Of a DNA stretch of 64,000 bases, positions 24,633 through 35,295 are shown one piece after another. Each line of letters starts with the position of its first letter. Position 1 is the stretch's first letter. This DNA comes from JARRPM01 sp963792815 (lineage in GTDB: Bacteria > Pseudomonadota > Gammaproteobacteria > Pseudomonadales > Halieaceae), in assembly GCA_963792815.1 (NCBI GenBank), contig CAWBXR010000011.1, positions 310,001 to 374,000 of the forward strand. Direction: 5' to 3'. The notes beneath the pieces were generated by a model. It was not told the origin of the DNA, did no database searches, and worked only from the letters and a program-made list of their open reading frames with translations. The position numbers were made by a program, and so were the translations under genes.

Positions 24633-25871
24633 ATGAAGCTGATAGTTTACGCGGTGCCATTTTTTATCCTGGCCATTATCGTGGAGTGGCTCTACGGCCT
24701 GGCGCGGCGCCGCAACACATACCGCCTGAACGACAGTATCAGCAGCCTGTTCCTGGGTATCCTGAGCCAGGCCCGGCGTTTCGTCACGCTGGGGGTGGGC
24801 GGCTATGTCTACTACCTCATTACCCGGTATTTTTCCCTGCCGCTGATGGACGCCAGCCACTGGTTCACCTGGGTGCTGGCCGCTGTCGTGTATGACCTGT
24901 GTTATTACTGGCTGCACCGGATGGGCCACGAGCGCACAATCCTGTGGGCCGCCCATGTGGCTCACCACCAGAGCGAGGACTACAACCTCACCACCGCGCT
25001 GCGCCAGACCAGCACCGGCTTCCTGCTGGGCTGGATCTTTTATATACCCATGTACCTGCTCGGGATCCCCGCCGAGGTGGTGGTCACGGTGGGGGCAATC
25101 AACCTGATCTACCAGTTCTGGGTACACACCGAACATGTGCCCAAACTGGGTTGGTTCGAATGGGTATTTGTCACACCGTCCAACCACCGGGTGCACCACG
25201 CCCAGAATGATATCTACCTGGACCGCAATTATGGCGGCATGTTTATTCTCTGGGACCGCCTGTTCGGCACCTTCCAGGAAGAACTGGACAGCGAGCCCCC
25301 GGTGTACGGGATTCGCGGTGCGCTGAAAAGCTGGAACCCGCTGCGGGCCCTGACCCATATCTATGTCGATATGTTCCGCGACAGCTGGCGTACCGCCCGC
25401 TGGCGCGACAAGTTGCGGGTCTGGGTGTCCCGTACCGGCTGGCGCCCGGAGGACGTGGCCCGTCGTTATCCCCGCAGCAAAACCGATCTTGCCGGGTTCC
25501 GCAAATTCGACCCGGTGGTCTCGCCGCTGGTGGGTCTATACGCTTTTGCGCAACTGGTCACGGCGGTTGTGTTGCTCGACTTTATGCAGAAGGCCAGCCT
25601 GGCTTACTGGAGCGGGTTTGCCCTTTGGGCCGCGCTACTGGCGGGCATGGTGACCACGGCGCTGTGGCTTGAGGGGTGGCAGGCGCAGCGCCTGTTGCGC
25701 TGGGATTTATTGCGCCTGGCAGGCCTGTCCCTGTTGCTGTTGGTGGCCTGGTCGGCCGGCGCGGACAGCGTGGTGCTGCTGGCGGGCACAGTCTACAGTG
25801 TGGCCAACCTGCTCTTCCTGTTCCTGCTGCAGCGCAACCTGGCTACCGCAGGGCCGCTGACGGCGCACTGA
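24633..25871 (+). CDS. Sterol desaturase / fatty acid hydroxylase family, alkylglycerol monooxygenase-like
   Basis: Integral-membrane di-iron oxygenase of 412 residues. The histidine clusters are HRMGH (95-99), HVAHH (108-112), HTEH (165-168) and HRVHH (185-189). Segments SEDYNLTTALRQ, LIYQFWVHTE, TPSNHRVHHA and NYGGMFILWDRLFGTF closely resemble animal alkylglycerol monooxygenase (TMEM195). That enzyme cleaves ether lipids with tetrahydrobiopterin. Three or four C-terminal hydrophobic helices follow, as in that protein. ATG 24633 starts directly with a membrane helix. The substrate here is unknown, and hydroxylation of a lipid chain is the safe prediction. Confidence 0.85.
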   Translation: MKLIVYAVPFFILAIIVEWLYGLARRRNTYRLNDSISSLFLGILSQARRFVTLGVGGYVYYLITRYFSLPLMDASHWFTWVLAAVVYDLCYYWLHRMGHERTILWAAHVAHHQSEDYNLTTALRQTSTGFLLGWIFYIPMYLLGIPAEVVVTVGAINLIYQFWVHTEHVPKLGWFEWVFVTPSNHRVHHAQNDIYLDRNYGGMFILWDRLFGTFQEELDSEPPVYGIRGALKSWNPLRALTHIYVDMFRDSWRTARWRDKLRVWVSRTGWRPEDVARRYPRSKTDLAGFRKFDPVVSPLVGLYAFAQLVTAVVLLDFMQKASLAYWSGFALWAALLAGMVTTALWLEGWQAQRLLRWDLLRLAGLSLLLLVAWSAGADSVVLLAGTVYSVANLLFLFLLQRNLATAGPLTAH

Positions 25872-25876
25872 TCAAT

Positions 25877-26419
25877 TCACTCGGGGGCGTACAGCAGGCG
25901 CGGTTCGATGCTGGCGGAATCCTTGCCGTTGTCGACGTAGATCATGCCGCCGACGATACTCACGCTGAGTTGCACCGTGCGGTCCAGCAACGCCGCCACC
26001 GCCACGATTTCCGGCCAGCTGAACTGCCATGCGTGCAGGCGTGGCAGGGCGCTGACGGCCTCGCCATTGAGCTTCCACCAGGTATCGCTGCTCTTGCCGA
26101 AGGTGTACAGGCTGACCCGCCGTGCCCGTCCGCAGGCCTTGCGCAGGCGGGCCTCCTCTGGTTGTCCTATCTCTATCCAGTGCTCGATTTCACCGCTGTC
26201 GCTGTGCAACCAGATATCCGGTTCGTCGGCAGTCGACAGCCCCCGGGTAAATTCCAGGCCCCGGGCCATGTTGAGGCAATAGGCCAGCAGGCGTGCGGCC
26301 ATCCGCTCCAGGGTTTCGGACGGGTGTCGGGCCAGCGTCAACGCCAGTGTCTCGTAGCGGTTGTTATCGCTGTCGGCCAGCTCGATCTGGGCCTTGTAGA
26401 TGGTGGGCTTGAGTGCCAT
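25877..26419 (-). CDS. YaeQ family protein
   Basis: 180 residues from ATG 26419 (MALKPTIYKAQIELAD), the length of E. coli YaeQ (181). Conserved pieces include RHPSETLERMAARLLAYCLN, WLHSDSGEIEHWIEIGQPEE and VSLYTFGKSSDTWW. The fold is related to PD-(D/E)XK nucleases, with acidic residues in the GEIEHWIEIG strand pair. The biological role is not established; E. coli YaeQ was linked to RfaH compensation in old work. Upstream in-frame codons to 26542 lack family similarity. It is convergent with the AGMO-like gene. Confidence 0.9.
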   Translation of the reverse strand: MALKPTIYKAQIELADSDNNRYETLALTLARHPSETLERMAARLLAYCLNMARGLEFTRGLSTADEPDIWLHSDSGEIEHWIEIGQPEEARLRKACGRARRVSLYTFGKSSDTWWKLNGEAVSALPRLHAWQFSWPEIVAVAALLDRTVQLSVSIVGGMIYVDNGKDSASIEPRLLYAPE

Positions 26420-26609
26420 GGCGGTAGTATGTTCCTGTCGATGAGAGCGTGCCCGGGGTCCGGGGCAGGGCGCCGCCATCATAGCCAGCAATAGAGCCCT
26501 GGTCCAAGCAATTGAGCCGTGGCGTGATTCCTGTACCGGCAAAATAGTGAAGCGGACAGGGCCATTGGTATGCTGTCCGGCGTCACGACTTTTTTAAGGG
26601 AGACCCGGT

Positions 26610-27836
26610 TTGAGCAACGAACCCTATATTCTGATCACGGCAGACACCCATGCCGGGGGCAGTCACGCCCAGTACCGCGAGTATCTCGACCCCGAGTGGC
26701 GCGAGGCCTTCGATGAATGGCGCGGCGGCTACCGCAATCCCTCCCAGCAGCACTATGGCACCAAGAAGTTGCGCAACTGGGATTTCGAGGTGCGCAGCGC
26801 CGACCAGAACAGCCAGGGGGTCGTCGGGGAGGTGGTTTACCCCAATACCGTTCCGCCGTTTTTTTCCAAGAGTATCGTCACCGCCCAGCCTCCGCGACCG
26901 GAACACTACGAGCGTGCGTTGGCGGGGATTCGCGCCCACAACCGCTGGCTCAAGGACTTCTGCGACGAAGACCCGGTGCGCCGCGCCGGGGTTGGGCTGA
27001 TACTGCCCAACAATATCGAGGAGGCCATCAAGGATGTCCATTGGATTGCCGAGGCGGGTTTGCGCGGCGGGGTGTTGCTGCCCCTGGTGCCCGAGGACTG
27101 CACCTGGCTCAAGCCGCTGTACCACCCGGACTGGGAACCCCTGTACGCGGCGATCCAGGACTGTAACCTGGTCATGAACCAGCATTCCGGCCAGGGCCTG
27201 CCGGACTACGGCAGCGGCCCGGTGGCGGAGGCCCTGTGGATATCGGAGGTACCTTTCTACTGTAAGCGGGGCTATAGCCACCTGCTGATGAGCGGCGTGT
27301 TTGAGCGTTACCCGAAGCTGAAATACATCCTCACCGAGTCCGGCTGCTCCTGGGCGCCGGCAATGTTGCAGAGCCTGGATCGTATCCACGAGGGCTTCAA
27401 TGCCGGCGCGATCGGCGAGATGGATTACTCGGGGATGCAGTGGGTGCTGCGGGAGCCCCCGAGTTTTTACGCCCGGCGCAACTGCTATTACGGCGCCAGT
27501 TTTCCCAGCCTGGCGGAGCTCGATGGCCGCGAGCAGGTGGGTGTAGAGCAGATCTGCTGGGGTAATGACTATCCCCATTACGAGGGCACTTTCCCCTACA
27601 ACCTGGAGTCACTGCAGCTGACTTTTCCGGGTGTACCCGAGCGGGAACGCCGGATGATTCTCGGGGAAAATGCGGCGCGCCTGTATAACTTCGACCTGGA
27701 GAAACTGCGTCCGCTGGCGGATCGTTACGGCCCGACCCCCGAGCAGGTCAACAGGCCCCTGGCAGAGCTGCCACAGGACAGCGGCTGCTACCTGTTTGTC
27801 GATGAGCGCCGGGCCAGGGCCGCAGCCACGGGTTGA
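26610..27836 (+). CDS. Amidohydrolase 2 family metal-dependent hydrolase
   Basis: A 408-residue TIM-barrel hydrolase (PF04909). The N-terminal ITADTHAGGSH motif supplies early metal ligands. NQHSGQGLPDYG near residue 190 and the late WGNDYPHYEGTFPY hold the conserved His and Asp. Family members are hydrolases or decarboxylases acting on aromatic or cyclic acids, and many in marine bacteria lack an assigned substrate. The start is TTG 26610 after AAGGGAGAC. The 190-base upstream gap shows no convincing promoter. It is convergent with a small membrane protein gene. Substrate unknown. Confidence 0.8.
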   Translation: MSNEPYILITADTHAGGSHAQYREYLDPEWREAFDEWRGGYRNPSQQHYGTKKLRNWDFEVRSADQNSQGVVGEVVYPNTVPPFFSKSIVTAQPPRPEHYERALAGIRAHNRWLKDFCDEDPVRRAGVGLILPNNIEEAIKDVHWIAEAGLRGGVLLPLVPEDCTWLKPLYHPDWEPLYAAIQDCNLVMNQHSGQGLPDYGSGPVAEALWISEVPFYCKRGYSHLLMSGVFERYPKLKYILTESGCSWAPAMLQSLDRIHEGFNAGAIGEMDYSGMQWVLREPPSFYARRNCYYGASFPSLAELDGREQVGVEQICWGNDYPHYEGTFPYNLESLQLTFPGVPERERRMILGENAARLYNFDLEKLRPLADRYGPTPEQVNRPLAELPQDSGCYLFVDERRARAAATG

Positions 27837-27848
27837 CCGCTGCGGCGC

Positions 27849-28199
27849 TTACTCCCGGGTGTTGGCCAGCACGAGAGTGCTGCAGACAATCACCGCCAGG
27901 TCCACCAGCAGCCGGCCGATTTGCAGTGCGCTGTGAGCCCCGTCCGGGGTCGAGTTGAGCACCAGTGCGGCGGCCGCGGCCGGCGCGGCGATGGCCAGAA
28001 ACAGGGTGAAACGCGACTGTCCCTGCAGGCCGATACCGATAATGATGTAGACCACCCCGATAAATGCGTCGATCAGGGCGGCGCCGGTGAGTGCCCGGAA
28101 CCACAGCGCCGCCACCTGGCCTATACCCGACAGGGTGATCAGCATGGCCGCCAGCACGCGCAGGCGCAGGAAGCTGGAGTGTATGGTCTCTTGGCTCAT
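27849..28199 (-). CDS. Small hypothetical membrane protein
   Basis: 116 residues with four hydrophobic stretches (about 13-35, 38-57, 62-82 and 88-110), consistent with a four-helix inner-membrane protein. No conserved motif is recognised. It lies downstream of liuE on the same strand with a 45-base gap, so it could be the last gene of the liu transcript. Nothing ties it to leucine breakdown. Confidence 0.65.
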   Translation of the reverse strand: MSQETIHSSFLRLRVLAAMLITLSGIGQVAALWFRALTGAALIDAFIGVVYIIIGIGLQGQSRFTLFLAIAAPAAAAALVLNSTPDGAHSALQIGRLLVDLAVIVCSTLVLANTRE

Positions 28200-28244
28200 T
28201 GAACGTCCCCGGCGAAAGGATCCGGTTCTGGCCGACAGCTTACC

Positions 28245-29149
28245 TCAGGCAGACTTCAGGTCCAGTGCGGTGGCGGTACGGGAGCCGTTGGCCCGCCCCA
28301 GTACGCCTGAGATGCGGTTGCCCGCGCGCACCAGTGCTTCCAGGTCCAGCCCCGTCGCGATGCCCAGGCCGTTGAGCATATACACCACGTCCTCGGTGGC
28401 GACATTGCCGGAGGCGCCCCTGGCATAGGGGCAGCCACCCAGCCCCGCCAGCGAGGAATCCACGGTGGCGATGCCGTTTTGCAGGGCGACCAGGATATTG
28501 CTCAGGGCCTGGCCGTAGGTGTCGTGGCAGTGCACCGCCAGCTGGCCCGCCTCGAAGCGCTTCAGCAGCACATCCAGCAGGCGCTGCATGCTGCCGGCGG
28601 TGCCGGTGCCGATGGTGTCCCCCAGGGACACCTCGTAACACCCCATGGCCAGCAGCTCCCCGGTGACCGAGGCCACCGCATCGGGGCCGATCTCGCCTTC
28701 ATAGGGGCAGCCCAGCACACAGGAGACGTAACCCCGCACCGGTATATCGTGCTCGCGGGCCGCGGCCATGACCTCGGTGAAGCGCTGCAGGCTCTCGGCG
28801 ATGCCGCAGTTGATATTCTTGCGGGAGAACGCCTCGGAGGCGGCGGCAAATATCGCCACTTCATCCGCGCCGGCGGCCAGGGCCCGCTCGAAGCCCTGCA
28901 GGTTGGGGGTGAGGGCGGTGTAGCGCACCCCGGGGCGGCGTGCGATGCCGGCAAAGACGGCCTCGCTGTCAGCCATCTGGGGAACCCATTTCGGGTTGAC
29001 GAAGCTGCCCGCCTCGATCACCGTGTGGCCGGCGGCGGCGAGGTCGTCGATCAGCTGCAGCTTGGCCGCCAGCGGGATTGTCTGCTTTTCATTCTGCAGG
29101 CCGTCCCGGGGGCCGACCTCGACCAGCGTTACCTTTGCGGGCAGCGCCA

Positions 29150-29153
<4 letters not shown>
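28245..29153 (-). CDS. liuE: Hydroxymethylglutaryl-CoA lyase
   Basis: Cleaves HMG-CoA to acetoacetate and acetyl-CoA, the last step of leucine catabolism. It has 302 residues. VTLVEVGPRDGLQNEKQ carries the catalytic Arg-Asp. HCHDTYGQALSNIL holds the metal-binding histidines. GLGGCPYARGASGNVATEDV has the active-site Cys loop, all typical of MvaB/LiuE. Its ATG overlaps the liuD stop by 4 bases. Part of liuR-A-B-D-E, read on the minus strand. Confidence 0.96.
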
Positions 29154-31147
<1,994 letters not shown>

Positions 31148-31209
31148 GAGTCTCTCTCATTTACCTGCCGGGAATGGAACAGAACTGTAAAGCGAACTAT
31201 TCATCACGA

Positions 31210-32817
31210 TCACATCCTGAACACGCCAAACTTCGACTCTTCAATCGGCGCATTGAGACTGGCCGAGATCGCCAGGCCCAGCACCATGCGCGTATCCGCC
31301 GGGTCGATCACCCCGTCATCCCACAGGCGCGCCGACGCATAGTAGGGATGACCCTGCTTCTCATAGAGATCGAGGATCGGTTGCTTGAACGCGGCCTCCT
31401 CCTCGGCAGTCATCGCCTTGCCGTCGCGGGAAAGCACATCCTGGCGCACAGTAGCCAGCACACCGGCCGCCTGCTCCCCGCCCATCACCGAGATGCGGGC
31501 ATTGGGCCACATGAACATCAGGCGCGGCTCGTAGGCCCGGCCGCACATGGCGTAATTGCCAGCGCCGAATGAGCCGCCGATGATCACGGTGAACTTCGGC
31601 ACATTGGCGCAGGCCACCGCGTGCACCATCTTGGCCCCGTGCCGGGCGATACCGCCGGCCTCGTACTGCTTGCCCACCATAAAGCCGGTGATGTTCTGCA
31701 GGAACACCAGCGGTGTTTTGCGCTGGGCGCAGAGTTCGACGAAGTGGGCGCCCTTGACCGCGGACTCGCCGAACAGAATGCCGTTGTTGGCGATGATGCC
31801 CACCGGGTAGCCGTGGATACGGGCGAAGCCACAGACCAGGGTCTCGCCGTACAGGGCCTTGAACTCGTCGAAGTCCGAGCCGTCGACGATGCGGGCGATC
31901 ACCTCGCGCACATCGTAGGGCTGCTTCTTGTCCGCCGGGATGACGCCGTAGATATCCTCCACCGGGTACAGGGGCTCCACCGGTTCCCGCAGGTCCATCG
32001 ATACCGGTTTAACCCGGTTCAGGCGGCCGACGGCGCGGCGCACCAGTTCCAGCGCGTGGTGGTCATTGTTGGCGTAGTGGTCGGTGACGCCCGAGGTGCG
32101 GCAGTGCACGTCCGCGCCGCCGAGCTCTTCCGCACTGACGATTTCCCCGGTGGCGGCTTTCACCAGCGGCGGCCCCCCCAGGAAAATGGTGCCCTGGTTC
32201 TTCACGATAATAGACTCGTCCGCCATGGCGGGCAGGTAGGCGCCGCCAGCGGTGCAGGACCCGAGCACCGCGGCGATCTGGGGGATACCCATGGCGGACA
32301 TGCGGGCCTGGTTGTAAAAGGCGTGGCCGAAGTGCTCCCGGTCGGGAAAGACCTCATCCTGCAGCGGCAGGAAGGCCCCGCCGGAGTCCACCAGGTAGAT
32401 ACAGGGCAGGCGGTTTTCCTGGGCGATGGTCTGGGCGCGGCCCTGCTTCTTGACGGTCAGCGGGTAGTAGGTGCCGCCCTTGACCGTGGCGTCGTTGACA
32501 AAAATCATGCACTCCTGGCCGGCGATACGGCCGATGCCGGTGATGATGCCGGCGCCGGGCACGTTATCCTCATAGACCTGGTGAGCCGCCAGCTGGGACA
32601 GTTCCAGGAACGGCGAGCCGGGGTCCAGCACCGCGTTGAGCCGTTCCCTTGGCAGCAGTTTGCCGCGGGAGGTGTGGCGCTCCTGGGCCTTGGCGCCGCC
32701 GCCCTGGCGGACCTGGTCGACCACCTTGCGCAGGTCATCAACCTGGGCCTGCATATCCTCGCGGTTGGCGATGAAGCCGGCGTCCCGGGTGTTGATGCGT
32801 GACTGGATGACACTCAT
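31210..32817 (-). CDS. liuB: 3-methylcrotonyl-CoA carboxylase, beta (carboxyltransferase) subunit
   Basis: Transfers CO2 from carboxybiotin to 3-methylcrotonyl-CoA. 535 residues, the family length. Landmarks are RERLNAVLDPGSPFLELSQL, VTVKGGTYYPLTVKKQ-like segments, YLVDSGGAFLPLQDEVFPD, AAVLGSCTAGGAYLPAM and the second-half GGSFGAGNYAMCGRAYEP with WPNARISVMGGEQAAGVL. It forms an alpha6-beta6 enzyme with LiuD. ATG 32817 lies 9 bases after the liuA stop. Confidence 0.96.
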   Translation of the reverse strand: MSVIQSRINTRDAGFIANREDMQAQVDDLRKVVDQVRQGGGAKAQERHTSRGKLLPRERLNAVLDPGSPFLELSQLAAHQVYEDNVPGAGIITGIGRIAGQECMIFVNDATVKGGTYYPLTVKKQGRAQTIAQENRLPCIYLVDSGGAFLPLQDEVFPDREHFGHAFYNQARMSAMGIPQIAAVLGSCTAGGAYLPAMADESIIVKNQGTIFLGGPPLVKAATGEIVSAEELGGADVHCRTSGVTDHYANNDHHALELVRRAVGRLNRVKPVSMDLREPVEPLYPVEDIYGVIPADKKQPYDVREVIARIVDGSDFDEFKALYGETLVCGFARIHGYPVGIIANNGILFGESAVKGAHFVELCAQRKTPLVFLQNITGFMVGKQYEAGGIARHGAKMVHAVACANVPKFTVIIGGSFGAGNYAMCGRAYEPRLMFMWPNARISVMGGEQAAGVLATVRQDVLSRDGKAMTAEEEAAFKQPILDLYEKQGHPYYASARLWDDGVIDPADTRMVLGLAISASLNAPIEESKFGVFRM

Positions 32818-32825
32818 ACAGGGTC

Positions 32826-33995
32826 CTATGCGGTTGCGTTGAACAGTTCGCGGCCGATCAGCATCCGGCGGATCTCCGAGGTGCCCGCGCCGATTTCGTA
32901 CAGTTTTGCGTCCCGCAGCAGGCGGCCGGCATTGGACTCGTTAGTGTAGCCGAAGCCGCCGAGGGCCTGGATCGCCTGCAGCGCCATCTGGGTAGCTTTT
33001 TCCGCCGTGTACAGGATGACCGCCGCGCAGTCCTGGCGGGTTTCCTCGCCCCGGTCACAGGCGCCGGCCACCGCATACAGGTAGGCGCGACAGGCACTCA
33101 GGTCCGCGTACATGTCCGCCAGCTTGCCCTGCATCAGCTGGAACTCGCCGATACTTTGGCCGAATTGCTTGCGCGTATGCAGGTAGGGTAGCACCTCGTC
33201 GATGCAGGCCTGCATGATGCCCACCGGTCCACCGGACAGCACGGTGCGCTCGTAGTCCAGTCCCGACATGAGAATCCTGACGCCCTCGCCTTCACCGCGC
33301 ATCACGTTTTCCGCGGGCACTTCCGCGTCCTCGAACACCAGCTCGCAGGTGTTGGAGCCGCGCATGCCCAGTTTGTCCAGCTTGGGGGAGCGGGAGAAGC
33401 CGGGGAAGTCCCGCTCCACCAGGAAGGCGGTAATGCCCCTGGAGCCCGCAGCCGGGTCGGTCTTGGCGTAGATGACATAGACATCCGCGTCGGGCCCGTT
33501 GGTTATCCACATCTTGGTGCCATTGAGAATGTACTTGTCACCCTCCCTGCGGGCGGCCAGCTTCATGCTGACCACGTCGGAGCCGGCATTGGCCTCGGAC
33601 ATGGCCAGCGCGCCAATATGTTCGCCGCTGCACAGTTTGGGCAGGTATTTCTGCTTCTGCGCTTCACTGCCGTTCTTGCGAATCTGGTTCAGGCACAGGT
33701 TTGACATGGCGCCGTAGGACAGGCCGACGGATGCCGAGGCCCGGCTGATCTCTTCCATCACGATGGAGTGGGCCAGGTAGCCCATATTGCTGCCGCCGTA
33801 CTCTTCGTCAACCGTAATGCCCAGCAGGCCCATCTCTCCGAACTTGCGCCACAGGTCGGCGGGGAACTGGTTGTCGCGGTCGATCTGGGCCGCCCGCGGC
33901 GCGATCTCTTTCTGGCACATCTGGTAAACCGCGTCGCGCAGCATGTCCAGCTCTTCGCCGAGGCCGAAATTCAGGGTGGGGTATCCGGTATTCAT
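32826..33995 (-). CDS. liuA: Isovaleryl-CoA dehydrogenase
   Basis: FAD acyl-CoA dehydrogenase oxidising isovaleryl-CoA to 3-methylcrotonyl-CoA and passing electrons to ETF. 389 residues. GLLGITVDEEYGGSNMGYLA, ALAMSEANAGSDVVSM, KMWITNGPDADVYVIYAKT and the C-terminal QALGGFGYTNESNAGRLLRD are typical. The catalytic Glu is probably the one in LDYERTVLSGGPVGI (mid-protein, as in isovaleryl-CoA dehydrogenase). ATG 33995 overlaps the liuR stop by 4 bases. Confidence 0.96.
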   Translation of the reverse strand: MNTGYPTLNFGLGEELDMLRDAVYQMCQKEIAPRAAQIDRDNQFPADLWRKFGEMGLLGITVDEEYGGSNMGYLAHSIVMEEISRASASVGLSYGAMSNLCLNQIRKNGSEAQKQKYLPKLCSGEHIGALAMSEANAGSDVVSMKLAARREGDKYILNGTKMWITNGPDADVYVIYAKTDPAAGSRGITAFLVERDFPGFSRSPKLDKLGMRGSNTCELVFEDAEVPAENVMRGEGEGVRILMSGLDYERTVLSGGPVGIMQACIDEVLPYLHTRKQFGQSIGEFQLMQGKLADMYADLSACRAYLYAVAGACDRGEETRQDCAAVILYTAEKATQMALQAIQALGGFGYTNESNAGRLLRDAKLYEIGAGTSEIRRMLIGRELFNATA

Positions 33996-34420
33996 GGTGG
34001 TGTCCTGTCAGTGTTTTTCAGGTTTGGGGGTTTTTTGCGGGCTTTGCCGCCGGCCAGGGATTCCTCGCACAGGCTCTGGACCTCATCGAGGCCCGCCAGC
34101 ATGTCGTCTATGTCCCTTTTTTGCTGCAGCAGGCTCTCGCGCCGACGCTTCACGTTGTCGATAAGTGAGCGCAGCTGCTCGGCGTTGTTGTGTTCGGGGT
34201 CGTACATGTCGATGAAATCGACGCACTCCTGCAGGGTCATGCCAATGCGCTTGCCCCTGAGGATAAGCTTGATCCGCACCCGGTCGGAGTTGGAGTACAG
34301 CCGCTTCTGTCCTTCCCGCATTGGGCTGATCAAGCCCTTTTCCTCATAGAACCGGATGGTCCGGGTGGTTACCCCGAATTCCTGCGCCAGCTCTGAGATG
34401 GTGTGGGTATTGCCAGTCAT
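33992..34420 (-). CDS. liuR: MerR-family regulator of leucine catabolism
   Basis: 142 residues. The N-terminal winged helix ISELAQEFGVTTRTIRFYEE and KGLISPMREGQKRLYSNSD is classical MerR. A coiled-coil dimerisation helix runs from about 80 to 125 (LIDNVKRRRESLLQQKRDI). No metal-binding cysteine pattern is present; a lone Cys is near the C-terminus. By position it controls its own operon, as LiuR does in other gammaproteobacteria. A palindromic operator lies 49 bases upstream of the ATG at 34469-34484. Confidence 0.93.
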   Translation of the reverse strand: MTGNTHTISELAQEFGVTTRTIRFYEEKGLISPMREGQKRLYSNSDRVRIKLILRGKRIGMTLQECVDFIDMYDPEHNNAEQLRSLIDNVKRRRESLLQQKRDIDDMLAGLDEVQSLCEESLAGGKARKKPPNLKNTDRTPP

Positions 34421-34455
34421 TGGGCCTGATCCCGGGTTATTGCCGCTGGAGAGGT

Positions 34456-34484
34456 AATATAGCGCAAGTTTACGTTAACGTAAA
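34456..34484 (-). promoter_or_regulatory. liu operon promoter with palindromic LiuR operator
   Basis: TTTACGTTAACGTAAA at 34469-34484 is a perfect 16-base palindrome. On the minus strand TTTACG (34479-34484) could serve as -35 and TATATT (34456-34461) as -10, with a 17-base spacer. The operator would then fill the spacer and -35, the position MerR proteins use. A further ACGTTAA half-site extends to 34490. Binding by LiuR is inferred. Confidence 0.6.
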
Positions 34485-34557
34485 CGTTAATTGGTGCCTC
34501 TTCGGTGGCAGAATAAATTACCCGAAAAGCGGGGCACGCTGTCCGCCCTGCACTGAA

Positions 34558-35199
34558 CTAGCGCGCGGCCAGCAACTGCTGCAACCGGTGTTCCACCAGT
34601 GTCAGCCGGTCGTTGCCGAAATACATGTCGTCGCCATTGATAAAGATGGTCGGTGAACCGAAGCCGCCCCGCGTTATCAGCTCGTCGGTATTGCCGCGCA
34701 GCAGATCTTTATAGGGCTGGCTCGCGATGGCGGCGAAGAAGCCCGCCGGGTCCAGCCCGACTTGCCGACAGATGGCCGCCAGCACCTCGTCGCTGGCAAT
34801 GTCGGGAGTTTCTCCGCCCCAGTATGTTGCGAACACGGCCCCGGAGTAGGGCAGCAGCAGCCCCTGCTCCTGGGCGTAAAACGCCCCTCGCATGGCCTTG
34901 ACGCTGTTTATGGGGTGTCCCGCCGGCATCCTGGCGGTCACCCCGCAAAGCTCGGCCCAGTCCCCCAGGTCCTTGAGGTAATAGGCCAGCTTTCGCTCAT
35001 TTTCCGGTCGGGTGAACATCGCCTCGCGGCTGCTGTACACCTGCTGGTTGACCGCGTTGAACACCCCGCCCACCAGGATGGGACGCCAGCGCACGGGCAG
35101 GCCCAGGCGCTCCACCAGGGGAACCATCCGGGTGAAGGCGAAATAGGTCCAGGGGCTGGAACAGTCGTAGAAAAATTCAATTTCGATAGTTTTTGTCAC
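34558..35199 (-). CDS. 2-hydroxychromene-2-carboxylate isomerase-like, DsbA-fold
   Basis: 213-residue protein of the NahD/HCCA isomerase branch of the thioredoxin-fold DsbA family. IEFFYDCSSPWTYFAF carries the catalytic Ser position in place of CxxC. GGVFNAVNQQVYSSREA and the late GGFGSPTIFINGDDMYFGNDRL match the family. In naphthalene degradation the enzyme isomerises 2-hydroxychromene-2-carboxylate using glutathione. Elsewhere paralogues have unknown substrates. No naphthalene genes are present here, so the substrate should be left open. It is divergent from proA. Confidence 0.85.
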   Translation of the reverse strand: MTKTIEIEFFYDCSSPWTYFAFTRMVPLVERLGLPVRWRPILVGGVFNAVNQQVYSSREAMFTRPENERKLAYYLKDLGDWAELCGVTARMPAGHPINSVKAMRGAFYAQEQGLLLPYSGAVFATYWGGETPDIASDEVLAAICRQVGLDPAGFFAAIASQPYKDLLRGNTDELITRGGFGSPTIFINGDDMYFGNDRLTLVEHRLQQLLAAR

Positions 35200-35258
35200 C
35201 TGTTACCCCCGGGGATAATTTCTGCGATGAGCTTAGCACAAGGCCCCGGGCCTTCGGG

Positions 35259-35264
35259 TATAAT
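35259..35264 (+). promoter_or_regulatory. -10 element for proA
   Basis: TATAAT at 35259-35264, 31 bases before the proA ATG at 35296. It matches the consensus perfectly, though no strong -35 at 16-18 bases is visible. Confidence 0.45.
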
Positions 35265-35295
35265 GCCGGCTTTTGCCAGAAGCAGAGCCCTCTTG

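Noticed and set aside
26420..26431. GGCGGTAGTATG resembles an ops element (RfaH recruitment)
   Set aside because: It lies between yaeQ and an amidohydrolase gene, far from the polymer island, and it lacks the ops continuation. Chance match is more likely.
31621..32802. 393-codon plus-strand frame opposite liuB
   Set aside because: Complement of a strongly conserved gene. No motif.
34762..35295. Long upstream extension of the proA frame
   Set aside because: It is antisense to the HCCA-isomerase-like gene, and proA homology starts at 35296.
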